A DNA stretch of 55,320 bases, taken from positions 1 to 55,320 of the forward strand of contig NZ_JAQGJV010000004.1 in the NCBI RefSeq assembly GCF_028290435.1, in the 5' to 3' direction. The position numbers and the translations under genes were made by a program. Positions 15,797-24,128 of this stretch are shown here, one piece after another. The DNA comes from Devosia sp. (GTDB lineage Bacteria; Pseudomonadota; Alphaproteobacteria; Rhizobiales; Devosiaceae). A model generated the notes under the pieces. That model did no database searches. It saw only the letters and a list, made by a program, of their open reading frames with translations, and was not told the origin of the DNA. Each line of letters starts with the position of its first letter. Position 1 is the stretch's first letter.

Positions 15797-16594
15797 CTAG
15801 CGAGCCGCCGCCCTGCCGCGCGCCTCATGCGCGGCCACGAGGCATCGGGCCAGCCGGGCAGCCCAGAAGGCAACCCCGGCGGGTTCGAGAATTTCAGTGT
15901 TGCGAATTTCGATCATGGTGGCCTCGAGCCCGCGCCCATCACCATGCTTTTCCAGCGTCAGCGTCACCCCGTTGAGCGCCGCATAGGGCTCGTTCCAGCC
16001 GAGGTCCAGCGCCGGATCTTCGGTCATGAGCGCGTCGAACAGCTTCTGCGTATAGCCGGTGTCGCGGCCGTGGATCAGCCCGATCGGCCAAGGCCGCGGC
16101 ACATCGAGGTAAATCGGGGTAAACGAGTGCATGCAGACCAGAACGGTCGGCAGGCCGCGCTCGGCGCGCCGATCCAGCACCCGTTCGATGGCGAGGTGAA
16201 ATGGTGCGTGATAATCGCCAATCCGTCGCGCGCGCTCCTCATCGCTCACATCGATATTGGCCGCGATCATCGTGGCCTCCGACAGCGTGCGGATCAGTTC
16301 GGGCGAGTCTGTCTCGCGGTTGCAGTCGATGATCAGCCGCGACACGGTCGAATGTACCAGCGGCGCATCGAGCAGATCGACCAGCGCCTGGCACACCGAT
16401 AGCGCACCCGGATCCCAGGCGATGTGTTCCAGCCGCTGCGCCAGCGACAGGCCCAGATCGCCATAGCGCTCGGGAATGCGATTGGAGGCGTGGTCGCAAA
16501 CCAGTACGAAGGGCGAGCGCCCCTCGGGATTGATGGTGATTGCCGGCGGCAGTTGGCTCGCCTCAAGGCGCGCCTCTGCACGATCGTCAAGCAT
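15797..16594 (-). CDS. N-formylglutamate amidohydrolase family protein
   Basis: Zinc amidohydrolase family protein of 265 residues. The family signature VCDHASNRIPERYGDLGL (near residue 32) includes Asp/His of the metal site; HSTVSRLIIDCNRETDSP (near 80) and VCMHSFTPIY (near 152) hold further family residues. N-formylglutamate amidohydrolase (HutG type) splits formyl-glutamate in histidine breakdown, but no hut genes are here. As first gene of a permease/GS-like ligase/ALDH/ADH operon it more likely hydrolyses a gamma-glutamyl product (for example gamma-glutamyl-glycine) to release glutamate. Substrate inferred. Confidence 0.85.
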   Translation of the reverse strand: MLDDRAEARLEASQLPPAITINPEGRSPFVLVCDHASNRIPERYGDLGLSLAQRLEHIAWDPGALSVCQALVDLLDAPLVHSTVSRLIIDCNRETDSPELIRTLSEATMIAANIDVSDEERARRIGDYHAPFHLAIERVLDRRAERGLPTVLVCMHSFTPIYLDVPRPWPIGLIHGRDTGYTQKLFDALMTEDPALDLGWNEPYAALNGVTLTLEKHGDGRGLEATMIEIRNTEILEPAGVAFWAARLARCLVAAHEARGRAAAR

Positions 16595-16681
16595 GCCGTG
16601 CCCCAGCCGGATCGCCGATCCGGACTTCCATCTTCATGCGCCGGCCCTCACCAGCGATCACGAAAGATTAATGACAGATGA

Positions 16682-16710
16682 AAGCCTTTTGCGGCCTCTG
16701 TCAAAGGCTT
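16682..16710. terminator. Possible 3' hairpin after the PPK2 gene
   Basis: AAGCCTTT (16682-16689) and AAAGGCTT (16703-16710) are perfect inverted repeats with a 13-base loop, in the gap between the PPK2 stop (16753) and the start of the amidohydrolase-like gene (16594). The T run after it on the minus strand is weak, so termination is uncertain. Confidence 0.35.
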
Positions 16711-16752
16711 GGTGTGTCCCCTGTGGATAATTTTGACCGTTCGATCAAAGTC

Positions 16753-17616
16753 CTATGCCGCGTCGACCCCATCCATGGCCAGGAACTCGTCAGCGCTCAT
16801 GGTAATTTTCGCATCGATCGGGCCGATTTTGGAATGATCCTTGCCCACAAAATCGAGCCGGTCGAGCACGCTGCGGATAACGTTGAGCCGACCGCGCCGC
16901 TTGTCGTTGGCGCGGATGATGGTCCAGCGCGCATACGACTTGTCGGTCCGCGTCAGCATTTCGTCGCGCGCCTTGGAATAGGGTTGCCAATTGTCGAGCG
17001 CCTTCAAGTCGATTGGCGACAGCTTCCACACCTTGAGCGGATCGTGCCGCCGGTCATGGAACCGCTTGAGCTGCATTTCCCGCCCGATCGACAGCCAAAA
17101 CTTGAACAGATGAATGCCGTCATTGGTCAGGCGTTTCTCGAATTCGGGCGCTTCCTCCAGGAAATGCTCGGTCTGTTCGGGCGTGCAAAACCCCATCACC
17201 GGCTCGACCCCGGCCCGGTTATACCAGGAGCGATCGAACAGCACGGTCTCCCCGGCGGCCGGGAGCCAGTCGACATAGCGCTGGAAATACCACTGTGTGC
17301 TTTCGCGATCGTTGGGTTTGGGCAGCGCCGCGATCAGATTGTAGCGCGGGTTGAGATTTTCGAGATAGGTCTTGATCGTGCCGCCCTTGCCGGCCGCATC
17401 GCGGCCCTCGAACACCAGCATTACGCGCTCGCCCGTCTTGGCCAGGTGGGCCTGCAGCAGCACCAATTGCTTTTGCAGGTCGAGCATTTCCGCTTCGTAG
17501 ACATCCCAGTCCAGCTTGTCCGCATAGGGATAGCCGCCCGAGCTCATTGCGGCCTTCTTGATCGCCTTGGGCAATTTGGGATTTTCGATATCGAAGTCGT
17601 CGAACGGATTGCTCAC
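16753..17616 (-). CDS. ppk2: PPK2 family polyphosphate kinase
   Basis: Cytosolic kinase of 287 residues that moves phosphate between polyphosphate and nucleotides. The start is taken as GTG at 17616, with AGGGAGAG upstream, giving VSNPFDDFDIENPKLP; a longer TTG-started frame is less likely. Walker A-like FEGRDAAGKGGTIK (near residue 72), Walker B-like VLFDRSWYNRAGVEPVMGF (near 124-142) and the lid region SIGREMQLKRFHDRRHDPLKVWKLSPID (near 178-205) are typical of PPK2. Single-domain length fits class I or III; the nucleotide preference cannot be read. It is transcribed divergently from a PhoR-like kinase, consistent with a role in phosphate economy. Confidence 0.93.
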   Translation of the reverse strand: MSNPFDDFDIENPKLPKAIKKAAMSSGGYPYADKLDWDVYEAEMLDLQKQLVLLQAHLAKTGERVMLVFEGRDAAGKGGTIKTYLENLNPRYNLIAALPKPNDRESTQWYFQRYVDWLPAAGETVLFDRSWYNRAGVEPVMGFCTPEQTEHFLEEAPEFEKRLTNDGIHLFKFWLSIGREMQLKRFHDRRHDPLKVWKLSPIDLKALDNWQPYSKARDEMLTRTDKSYARWTIIRANDKRRGRLNVIRSVLDRLDFVGKDHSKIGPIDAKITMSADEFLAMDGVDAA

Positions 17617-17702
17617 CTGTCTCTCCCTTGTCGCATTGAACGTGCTATGAAGATCGCTTGTGTGCAAGTGGCTCCGGCCGCTGTGGTTTTTTTACGGTGT
17701 CG

Positions 17703-18986
17703 ATGCTCGTTTCCAGTTCCCCCCAACCGCGTAGCTTTGTCGTAACGCTGATGTCGCGCCTGCTCAGCCGGGCCACGCTGCTGCTTGTGCTGGCCGGCGT
17801 GCTGCTGGCTTTGGTGCTCTCCGCCGGGCTGCACCCCATCAATGCGCTGCTGGCTTTGCTCATCATGGGAGTCGTGGCGGCGCTGTTGCCGGCTGCTGAA
17901 ATCCGGATCGAAACCGTCGTGCCCGGCGCCAGCGAGATCGTCACCGATGACGAACAGTGGATCGCCGCTTTCGCCGATGCTTTGACCGACCCCTGCCTGC
18001 TGCTCGACCGGCGCGCGCTCGTCACCCACGCCAATAGCGCAGCGGCGCGAAAGTTTCCTAACCTGATCGCAGGCAATCCCGTCACCTTCTACCTGCGCAA
18101 TCCGGATCTGGTGCAGGCCATCGATGGCGCCGGCCGCAGTGGCACGACACGAACCTTCGAGCTGCACGAAACCCTGCCCTCCGAGACCTGGGACAAGGTT
18201 GTCGTCACCCCGCTGCGGCGTCCCGATACCGAATGGTTCGAAGACGAAGGCCGCCTGTTGATTGTAACCTTCCAGAGCCTGACCGAGCTCAAACGGGTCG
18301 ACGCGATGCGCTCCGACTTCATCGCCAATGCCAGCCACGAGCTACGCACGCCGCTGGCGTCCTTGCTGGGATTTATCGATACCCTTCTGGGGCCGGCCGC
18401 GAAGGATACGGCCGCGCGGGAAAAATTCCTCGTCATCATGCGCGGTCAGGCCGAGCGGATGAGCAAGCTGATCGACGACCTGCTGAGCCTGTCGCGCATC
18501 GAGATGCACCAGCATGTCCGCCCCACCGGCAGCATTGATCTTGCCGCGCTGCTGCGCGAAGTACGCGAGGGCCTGCAAACGCAAGCCCGGGCGGCCAATG
18601 TCGAGATCGTCATGACCCTGCCGGACGGGCCCGCGACCACTACGGGTGATCGCAGCCAGCTCTACGAAGTGTTTGAAAACCTGATCGACAACGCGGTGAA
18701 GTACGGCTCCAATGGCAAGACCGTCGAGGTCCAGCTTGGGCCTGCGGGCCGCGTCGGTTTCGCTCATCAGGTCAGCGTCACCGACCACGGGCCTGGCGTC
18801 GAGCCCGAGCATGTGCCACGCCTGACCGAGCGCTTCTACCGCATCGATGCCGATACCAGCCGCAAGAAAAAAGGCACCGGCCTTGGCCTCGCCATCGTCA
18901 AGCACATCGTCCACCGCCACCGCGGCGTGCTGACCATCAAGAGCAAACCGGGCGAAGGCATGCGGGTCGACGTGCTGCTGCCGTGA
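17703..18986 (+). CDS. PhoR-like membrane sensor histidine kinase
   Basis: Protein of 427 residues from the ATG at 17703; an ATG at 17751, directly before the first membrane segment, is equally possible as neither has a clear ribosome site. Two N-terminal membrane spans (LLLVLAGVLLALVLSAG; ALLALLIMGVVAALLPA) are followed by a PAS-like domain (about 85-200, ADALTDPCLLLDRRALVTHAN), the dimerisation/phospho-acceptor motif FIANASHELRTPLASLLGF (His near 230) and the ATPase boxes: N-box LYEVFENLIDNAVKYG, G1 DHGPGVEPEH, F-box RFYRID and G2 KGTGLGLAIVKHIV. The layout matches PhoR. The pst/phoU/phoB genes usually beside phoR are absent, so its partner regulator lies elsewhere. Confidence 0.88.
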   Translation: MLVSSSPQPRSFVVTLMSRLLSRATLLLVLAGVLLALVLSAGLHPINALLALLIMGVVAALLPAAEIRIETVVPGASEIVTDDEQWIAAFADALTDPCLLLDRRALVTHANSAAARKFPNLIAGNPVTFYLRNPDLVQAIDGAGRSGTTRTFELHETLPSETWDKVVVTPLRRPDTEWFEDEGRLLIVTFQSLTELKRVDAMRSDFIANASHELRTPLASLLGFIDTLLGPAAKDTAAREKFLVIMRGQAERMSKLIDDLLSLSRIEMHQHVRPTGSIDLAALLREVREGLQTQARAANVEIVMTLPDGPATTTGDRSQLYEVFENLIDNAVKYGSNGKTVEVQLGPAGRVGFAHQVSVTDHGPGVEPEHVPRLTERFYRIDADTSRKKKGTGLGLAIVKHIVHRHRGVLTIKSKPGEGMRVDVLLP

Positions 18987-19002
18987 GGCTGTAGGATTGG
19001 TC

Positions 19003-20064
19003 TTAGACGGACCGGAGCGCCCGTCCCTCGGCATCGAACAGATGCACCACGGCGGGGTCCAGCCCGACATGCACTTCCGTGTGCAGATGCAGATCCGGCG
19101 CCCCGTCCAGCTTGACCGTCAGGTGATTGCCATCGGCCAGCAGGACGTGGATCAGCGCATATTCGCCAAACTGTTCGATGACCTCGATCGTGCCGGTGAA
19201 TTGCGCACTGGCCACGTCCGTCAGCCCCAGATGCTCCGGCCGCACGCCCAGGCTCGCGGCTTTGGCGACCTGAGGATTGGTTGTCGCAATCGTCTTGCCG
19301 CCGGGCAGCGTCAGAGACGATCCCTTCGGCGTCACATTGACGAAATTCATCGTGTGGTTGGCGATGAAGCCGGCGACGAACGTATTGACCGGGTGGCGAT
19401 AAAGCTCCAGCGGCGTGCCGACCTGCTCAATCCGCCCGGCATTGAGCACCACGATCCGGTCGGCCAGCGTCATCGCCTCGACCTGGTCATGCGTCACATA
19501 GATCATCGTCGCATCGAGCGTATCGTGCAGCTTGGCGATTTCGACGCGGGTCTGCCCGCGCAGTGCAGCATCGAGGTTGGACAGCGGCTCATCGAACAGA
19601 AAAACCTTCGGTTGGCGCACAATGGCGCGGCCAATGGCGACGCGCTGGCGTTGCCCGCCCGACAGGGCTTTTGGCATGCGGTCGAGATAGGGCTCGATCT
19701 GCAAAATCCGCGCAGCCTCGCGGACGCGCTGGTCGACCTCGGCCTTGGGCGTCTTGGCCAGCTTCAACCCGAAGGCCATATTGTCGTAGACGCTCATATG
19801 CGGATAAAGCGCGTAGCTCTGGAACACCATGGCAATGCCGCGCTGGGGGGAGGGGACGTCATTGACCACCTTGCCGCCGATCTTCACCTCGCCTCCGGTA
19901 ATGTGCTCCAGCCCCGCGATCATCCGCAACAACGTAGACTTGCCGCAGCCCGACGGGCCCACAAAGACCACGAACTCGCCTGACTTGATGGTCAGATCGA
20001 CCCCATGCAGCACCGGCACATTGCCGTAGGACTTGTGTACGCCGGTCAGTTGGACATCGCTCAT
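19003..20064 (-). CDS. Sugar ABC transporter ATPase (UgpC/MsmK/MalK type)
   Basis: ATPase of 353 residues from the ATG at 20064 (GAGGAGACCACG upstream; start MSDVQLTGVHKSYG). Walker A VGPSGCGKST, signature LSGGQRQR, Walker B VFLFDEPLSNLDAALR and switch His in YVTHDQVEAMT lie in the first 235 residues. A TOBE/OB regulatory domain fills the rest (SLGVRPEHLGLTD and similar). It energises the MalF/MalG-type permease pair at 23316-25024 and probably imports a mannoside, since an alpha-mannosidase gene lies between them. It follows that gene on the same strand with a small palindromic repeat in the gap. Such ATPases can serve several importers. Confidence 0.93.
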   Translation of the reverse strand: MSDVQLTGVHKSYGNVPVLHGVDLTIKSGEFVVFVGPSGCGKSTLLRMIAGLEHITGGEVKIGGKVVNDVPSPQRGIAMVFQSYALYPHMSVYDNMAFGLKLAKTPKAEVDQRVREAARILQIEPYLDRMPKALSGGQRQRVAIGRAIVRQPKVFLFDEPLSNLDAALRGQTRVEIAKLHDTLDATMIYVTHDQVEAMTLADRIVVLNAGRIEQVGTPLELYRHPVNTFVAGFIANHTMNFVNVTPKGSSLTLPGGKTIATTNPQVAKAASLGVRPEHLGLTDVASAQFTGTIEVIEQFGEYALIHVLLADGNHLTVKLDGAPDLHLHTEVHVGLDPAVVHLFDAEGRALRSV

Positions 20065-20087
20065 CGTGGTCTCCTCATTCGTCAAGG

Positions 20088-20113
20088 GTCACCCCGGCTT
20101 GCGCCGGGATGAC
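20088..20113. repeat. GTCATYCCCGC-type palindromic repeat, copy 2 (single hairpin)
   Basis: One imperfect palindrome, GTCACCCCGGCTTGCGCCGG followed by GATGAC, between the alpha-mannosidase stop and the ATPase start. It matches one module of the longer repeats at 12716, 31886 and 53061. Confidence 0.7.
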
Positions 20114-20124
20114 AGCAATGGGCC

Positions 20125-23100
20125 TCAGGCCGTCTCAACCATCAAGGTCGCGATCTGGAACGGCCGCAGTTCCAGCACGACGGTATTGTCCACCACCGTG
20201 ACTTTACCCTCGTCGCCTTCTTCCATCAGGTTCACCAGCTTGGCCGACTTGATCGGCAGCCCGAACCTGATCGTCGCCGTCGCCCGCGTATTGGCAGTCT
20301 CGAAAACCCGCAGCACCAGCCCGTCGGATTTTTCCGCTTTCTTGACCGTCTCGATGGTCACATTCTGCGCATCGCAAGTCGCAAAAGCGAAGCTTTCGCT
20401 GGCCCCCGTCGCCGCGCCCGGCTTGACCGAACCCAAGACCGCGATCGGATTGTTGAACCGCTCGGCCGCGCGATGCACCTGCGCCAGATCGGCGACGCCA
20501 TCGTGCACGAACAAGCCATAGCGCAGGCGATGCTCGCCCAGATCCGCCTTCGGATCGGGAAAGCTCGAACCGCGCAGCAGCGTCAGCCGCACGGTCTGCT
20601 CCAGCGCGTCATAGCCATACTTGCAGTCATTGAGCAGCGCGGCGCCGAAATCGGTCTCGCTCATATCCACCCAGCGATGCATCGAGGCTTCGAAGCGCGC
20701 CTTGTCCCAACTGGTATTGCGATGGGTCGCCCGCTTGACGTGACCGAACTGGATTTCCGAGCGGATTTCCGAGACGTTCAGATCGAAGGGGAAACACGCC
20801 TTGAGCACGGTCGCGCGTTCCTGCCAGTCGACAAAGGTGTCGAATTCAAGCTGGCGAGCGCCTGCTTCGAGCGAAATGACCTGCACGACCTTGGACAGGT
20901 TGTACGTCCGCTCCACCCGGATTGCCGCGCGATGCGGGCCGGTCTCGACCACGGTAATGGTGGCCTTGCTGTCGCTGAGCGGCCAGAACTGCTCCTCGAA
21001 ATACCGGTCGATATCCCAGGCGTCCCACTCCATCGGCTTGTCTTCGTAAGCGATGAGCCGGTTGCCCGTCTGCCCCTTGGCGATGACTTCGCGATTGCGG
21101 CTCTTGTCGAGGATCGAGGTGATCTCGCCAGCCTTGTCGAAGCTGACCTTGATCAGGTCGTTTTCGAGCAGGCTGGTGGTCGCCTTCAGTGTCGATTTGC
21201 CAGCAGCAACGCCGGAGACCACCTGAACGCCAGTCCAGCCGAGCGGTGCCAGCGCTCTGACTGGCGCCGCATAACTGGTCTCGCCACCGGCACCCACCAG
21301 CTTCTGCAGCGGCTGCGTCGCGCCGCCTTGAGCAAGCCCGGCGCCATCGAGACCAGCATCGCTGCCCAGGCTCACCAGCGCATTCGTCCGCGCCTGGCTG
21401 GTGAAGTTGAACAATCGCGTGCCGCTCTTGGCGCCCGGAATGGCCGAAGCCGCCGAGTGCCATGGCCCATTGGCCGACGCCAGGGTCGAGAACAGCTCGC
21501 CATATTCATTGTCGGAGTCGACATAGACTTCGGGGATCGACGTGCCCGGCAAAATGTCGTGGAACTGGTTGATCAGGATGGTTTCCCAGAACGTATTGAT
21601 CTGCGCCGCTGGGTAGGCCGCGCCGCTCTGGGCATGCGCCAGGGCGCTCAGCAGTTCGAGCTCCTTCATCACCCGCTCGCTCTTGCGGTTATTGGCCTTG
21701 TTCTTGGCCACCGACGTCAGCGTGCCGCGATGATATTGCAGGTAAAGCTCGCCATTCCATTCGGGGAAGCGGGCCGGGTCCGCTTCCATGGCCGTGCCCA
21801 ACCGGTCGAGGAAGGGCGCGATGCCTTCGAGCTTCAGCTTGGGCGCACCGGGAATGCCGCGCTCCAGCCGCGTGCCGCGCTCGATCATCGCGCGGGTCGG
21901 TCCGCCGCCGCCGTCGCCATAACCGTAGCACAGCAGCACTTCGTCATAGGCCTGCTTGGGCTCGTAACGCGTCCAGGCGCCCATCACTTCGCTGACCGAG
22001 AGATCGGAATTGTACGTGGTGTAAATCTGCTCGCTGCCGAACTTCTGCGCGGTGATCAGCTGCGCCTTGGTCTTGGTGCCGTCGATGCCCCGCCAGAAGA
22101 AGGTGTCATAGGGGTGGCGGTCGGTATCGTTCCAGCTCAGCTTGCTGGTAACAAAATATTCCAGCCCCGAACGCTCCATCACCTGCGGCAGGTTGGCCGA
22201 ATAACCGAACGTATCGGGCAGCCACACAGTCTTTGGGGTAACGCCGAATTCCTCGATATGGAACCGCCGCCCGCGCATGATCTGGCGCACGAGGCTCTCG
22301 CCCGAAACGATATTCACGTCCGGCTCGACCCACATCGCGCCTTCGATTTCGAACTGGCCGGATTTGACCTTTTCCTTCAGCCGCGCCCAGGTTTCCGGGT
22401 AATCGGTCTTAAGGAAGTTGAACAGCACCGACTGGTTGTACATGAAGACGAACTGCGGATATTCGAGCATCAGCTCCATCACCGTGGCGAAGCTTCGCCC
22501 GGTCTTGTCGCGTGTATGCATCACGCGCCAGAGCCAGCCGACATCGAGATGGGTATGCCCCACCGCCGTGATGGTCGGCATCACCTCGGTGTCCTTGAGC
22601 TGATAAATCTTGGCAGCGATCTTCTCGGCCGCGCCCAGCGACGCCTCGAACGCCTCGGTATGCGCACCGCGCCGATCCAGCGCGCGCAGGGAGTCATTGA
22701 CCAGCTTTGTGATGGCATGCCGACGCGGATCGGACTGGTGCAGGCGGGTGGCGACTTCCAGCGGCGTCTGCAGGTCGTAATAGAGCTTTTCAGCGCGTTC
22801 GTTGCGGATGAAGAATTCGACGGTGAAGCCGACCAGCAGGCGCGGAAAAAACGTGAAAGCGTTCACATGCACGACGCGCTTGGTGCCGGCCTTGGCCTTG
22901 CGCATCACCACCACTTCATTGTGGTTTCCGTCGATCGCCTGCGCCGTCGAGCCATCGAGATAGGCGAGGCACTGCGGATCGGTGCCGCCAGGCCGGTCGC
23001 TCCACTGCGAGGTGACGCGCATGATGAAGGTCTTGCCTGCCGCTTCCTTGGGCACGGTCACTTCAGCAGCGAACCACGTATTGTCCTGGCTGCGCGCCCA

Positions 23101-23319
23101 TACGGTGCGCGCGTCGAACTTGGTCCAGCCGCGCCAATCGGCCTTGAGCGCGGCCTGGGCGCTCAGGTTTTCCTCCACATAATGCCACTGGAACGGCACC
23201 TCGACCGGCGTCAGGATTTTGGCGTGCAGATCGGCGCACAGCCGCAGCAGTTTCCCCTCGGTTTTGAGATCGTCGTCCAGCAGGCCAAGCTTGGTGGACA
23301 GGGGATTGGAATAGGTCAT
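20125..23319 (-). CDS. GH38 family alpha-mannosidase
   Basis: Zinc-dependent retaining glycosidase of 1064 residues, normal for bacterial class II alpha-mannosidases, with no signal peptide, so cytosolic. Zinc-binding start of the catalytic domain in VGHTHLDVGWLWRVMHTRDK (near 255-275); the catalytic nucleophile Asp in VWLPDTFGYSANLPQ (near 372). FLDRLGTAMEADPARFPEW and the C-terminal beta domains (for example DKSRNREVIAKGQ, FEASMHRWVDMSE) complete the family layout. Its first bases overlap the end of the MalG-type permease gene by four bases (ATGA), so enzyme and transporter are translated together. The likely job is hydrolysing imported alpha-mannosides. Control is probably by the divergent LacI regulator. 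Confidence 0.95.
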   Translation of the reverse strand: MTYSNPLSTKLGLLDDDLKTEGKLLRLCADLHAKILTPVEVPFQWHYVEENLSAQAALKADWRGWTKFDARTVWARSQDNTWFAAEVTVPKEAAGKTFIMRVTSQWSDRPGGTDPQCLAYLDGSTAQAIDGNHNEVVVMRKAKAGTKRVVHVNAFTFFPRLLVGFTVEFFIRNERAEKLYYDLQTPLEVATRLHQSDPRRHAITKLVNDSLRALDRRGAHTEAFEASLGAAEKIAAKIYQLKDTEVMPTITAVGHTHLDVGWLWRVMHTRDKTGRSFATVMELMLEYPQFVFMYNQSVLFNFLKTDYPETWARLKEKVKSGQFEIEGAMWVEPDVNIVSGESLVRQIMRGRRFHIEEFGVTPKTVWLPDTFGYSANLPQVMERSGLEYFVTSKLSWNDTDRHPYDTFFWRGIDGTKTKAQLITAQKFGSEQIYTTYNSDLSVSEVMGAWTRYEPKQAYDEVLLCYGYGDGGGGPTRAMIERGTRLERGIPGAPKLKLEGIAPFLDRLGTAMEADPARFPEWNGELYLQYHRGTLTSVAKNKANNRKSERVMKELELLSALAHAQSGAAYPAAQINTFWETILINQFHDILPGTSIPEVYVDSDNEYGELFSTLASANGPWHSAASAIPGAKSGTRLFNFTSQARTNALVSLGSDAGLDGAGLAQGGATQPLQKLVGAGGETSYAAPVRALAPLGWTGVQVVSGVAAGKSTLKATTSLLENDLIKVSFDKAGEITSILDKSRNREVIAKGQTGNRLIAYEDKPMEWDAWDIDRYFEEQFWPLSDSKATITVVETGPHRAAIRVERTYNLSKVVQVISLEAGARQLEFDTFVDWQERATVLKACFPFDLNVSEIRSEIQFGHVKRATHRNTSWDKARFEASMHRWVDMSETDFGAALLNDCKYGYDALEQTVRLTLLRGSSFPDPKADLGEHRLRYGLFVHDGVADLAQVHRAAERFNNPIAVLGSVKPGAATGASESFAFATCDAQNVTIETVKKAEKSDGLVLRVFETANTRATATIRFGLPIKSAKLVNLMEEGDEGKVTVVDNTVVLELRPFQIATLMVETA

Positions 23320-24128
23320 CCTTTAACTCCGACACCGGCGAAACCTGTATTCATGTTGCGCCGTAACAAGAAATAGACGCCGACCGCCGGCGCTGCGTAG
23401 ATAATCGAATAGGCCGCCAAGAACCCGTACTGGATCGCCCCATTCTGGCCGAAAGCGGCATAGAGGCCCACCGACATGGGAAAACCCTGTTCGGTGCGCG
23501 AAAAGATCAGCGGCAACAGGAACTCGTTCCAGGCGCCGGTGAAGGTGAAGAACCACACCACCGCAATGCCGGCCCGCGATAGCGGCAGCACGATGCGCGT
23601 GACGATGTGCCAAAGGCTGGCGCCCTCCACATAGGCGGCCTCTTCCAGCTCTACCGGCACCGTATCGAAGAAGTTCTTCAGCAGCAGCAGGGTGAACGGC
23701 AGGTTCAAAATGGTCAGCGCCAGCACCACGCCGTAATTGTTCAGCAGCCCCATCGATTGCGAGACGAAATACATCGGCACCAGCACGCCGATCGAGGGCA
23801 GCATGCGCATCACCACCAGCGCCCACAGGAACGCATTGCGGCCGGGGATTTTCAGCCGCGACAGCGGATAGGCGGCCGCAATGCCGACGATCACTGTCAG
23901 CGTCGCCGTGCCGGCCGCGATATAGACCGAGTTCAAGAACTGCCGCCCCGCATTGCCGCTCATCGCCTGAGCGAAATTGCCCAGCGTCACACCCTGAGGG
24001 ATCGCCAGCCGACCGGTCGCCGCCGGATCGAAAGCGTTGAGGATGAGCCAGGCAAACGGGCTTATCCAGATCAGCGCCATGAACGACAGCGCCAGCGCCA
24101 TGGCGCGGGAATGCGCTTCATTTTCCAT
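23316..24128 (-). CDS. Sugar ABC transporter permease, MalG type
   Basis: Inner-membrane protein of 270 residues with six predicted spans. The cytoplasmic coupling (EAA) loop EAAYVEGASLWHIVTRIVLPL (about 167-187) docks to the ATPase. The C-terminus ends MNTGFAGVGVKG as in CUT1-family MalG proteins. Start ATG at 24128 shares one base with the stop of the MalF-type gene, and its own stop overlaps the alpha-mannosidase start, so the genes form a tightly coupled operon. Confidence 0.93.
   Translation of the reverse strand: MENEAHSRAMALALSFMALIWISPFAWLILNAFDPAATGRLAIPQGVTLGNFAQAMSGNAGRQFLNSVYIAAGTATLTVIVGIAAAYPLSRLKIPGRNAFLWALVVMRMLPSIGVLVPMYFVSQSMGLLNNYGVVLALTILNLPFTLLLLKNFFDTVPVELEEAAYVEGASLWHIVTRIVLPLSRAGIAVVWFFTFTGAWNEFLLPLIFSRTEQGFPMSVGLYAAFGQNGAIQYGFLAAYSIIYAAPAVGVYFLLRRNMNTGFAGVGVKG

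Noticed and set aside
15797..16594. Histidine-degradation (hutG) role for the N-formylglutamate amidohydrolase-like gene
   Set aside because: No hutH, hutU, hutI or hutF genes nearby; the operon context points to gamma-glutamyl compounds.
20473..23376. Very long plus-strand open frame (967 codons) opposite the alpha-mannosidase
   Set aside because: It exists because of high GC content and the codon pattern of the GH38 gene on the minus strand; its translation has no recognisable domain and a His/Arg/Gln-rich composition typical of antisense frames.
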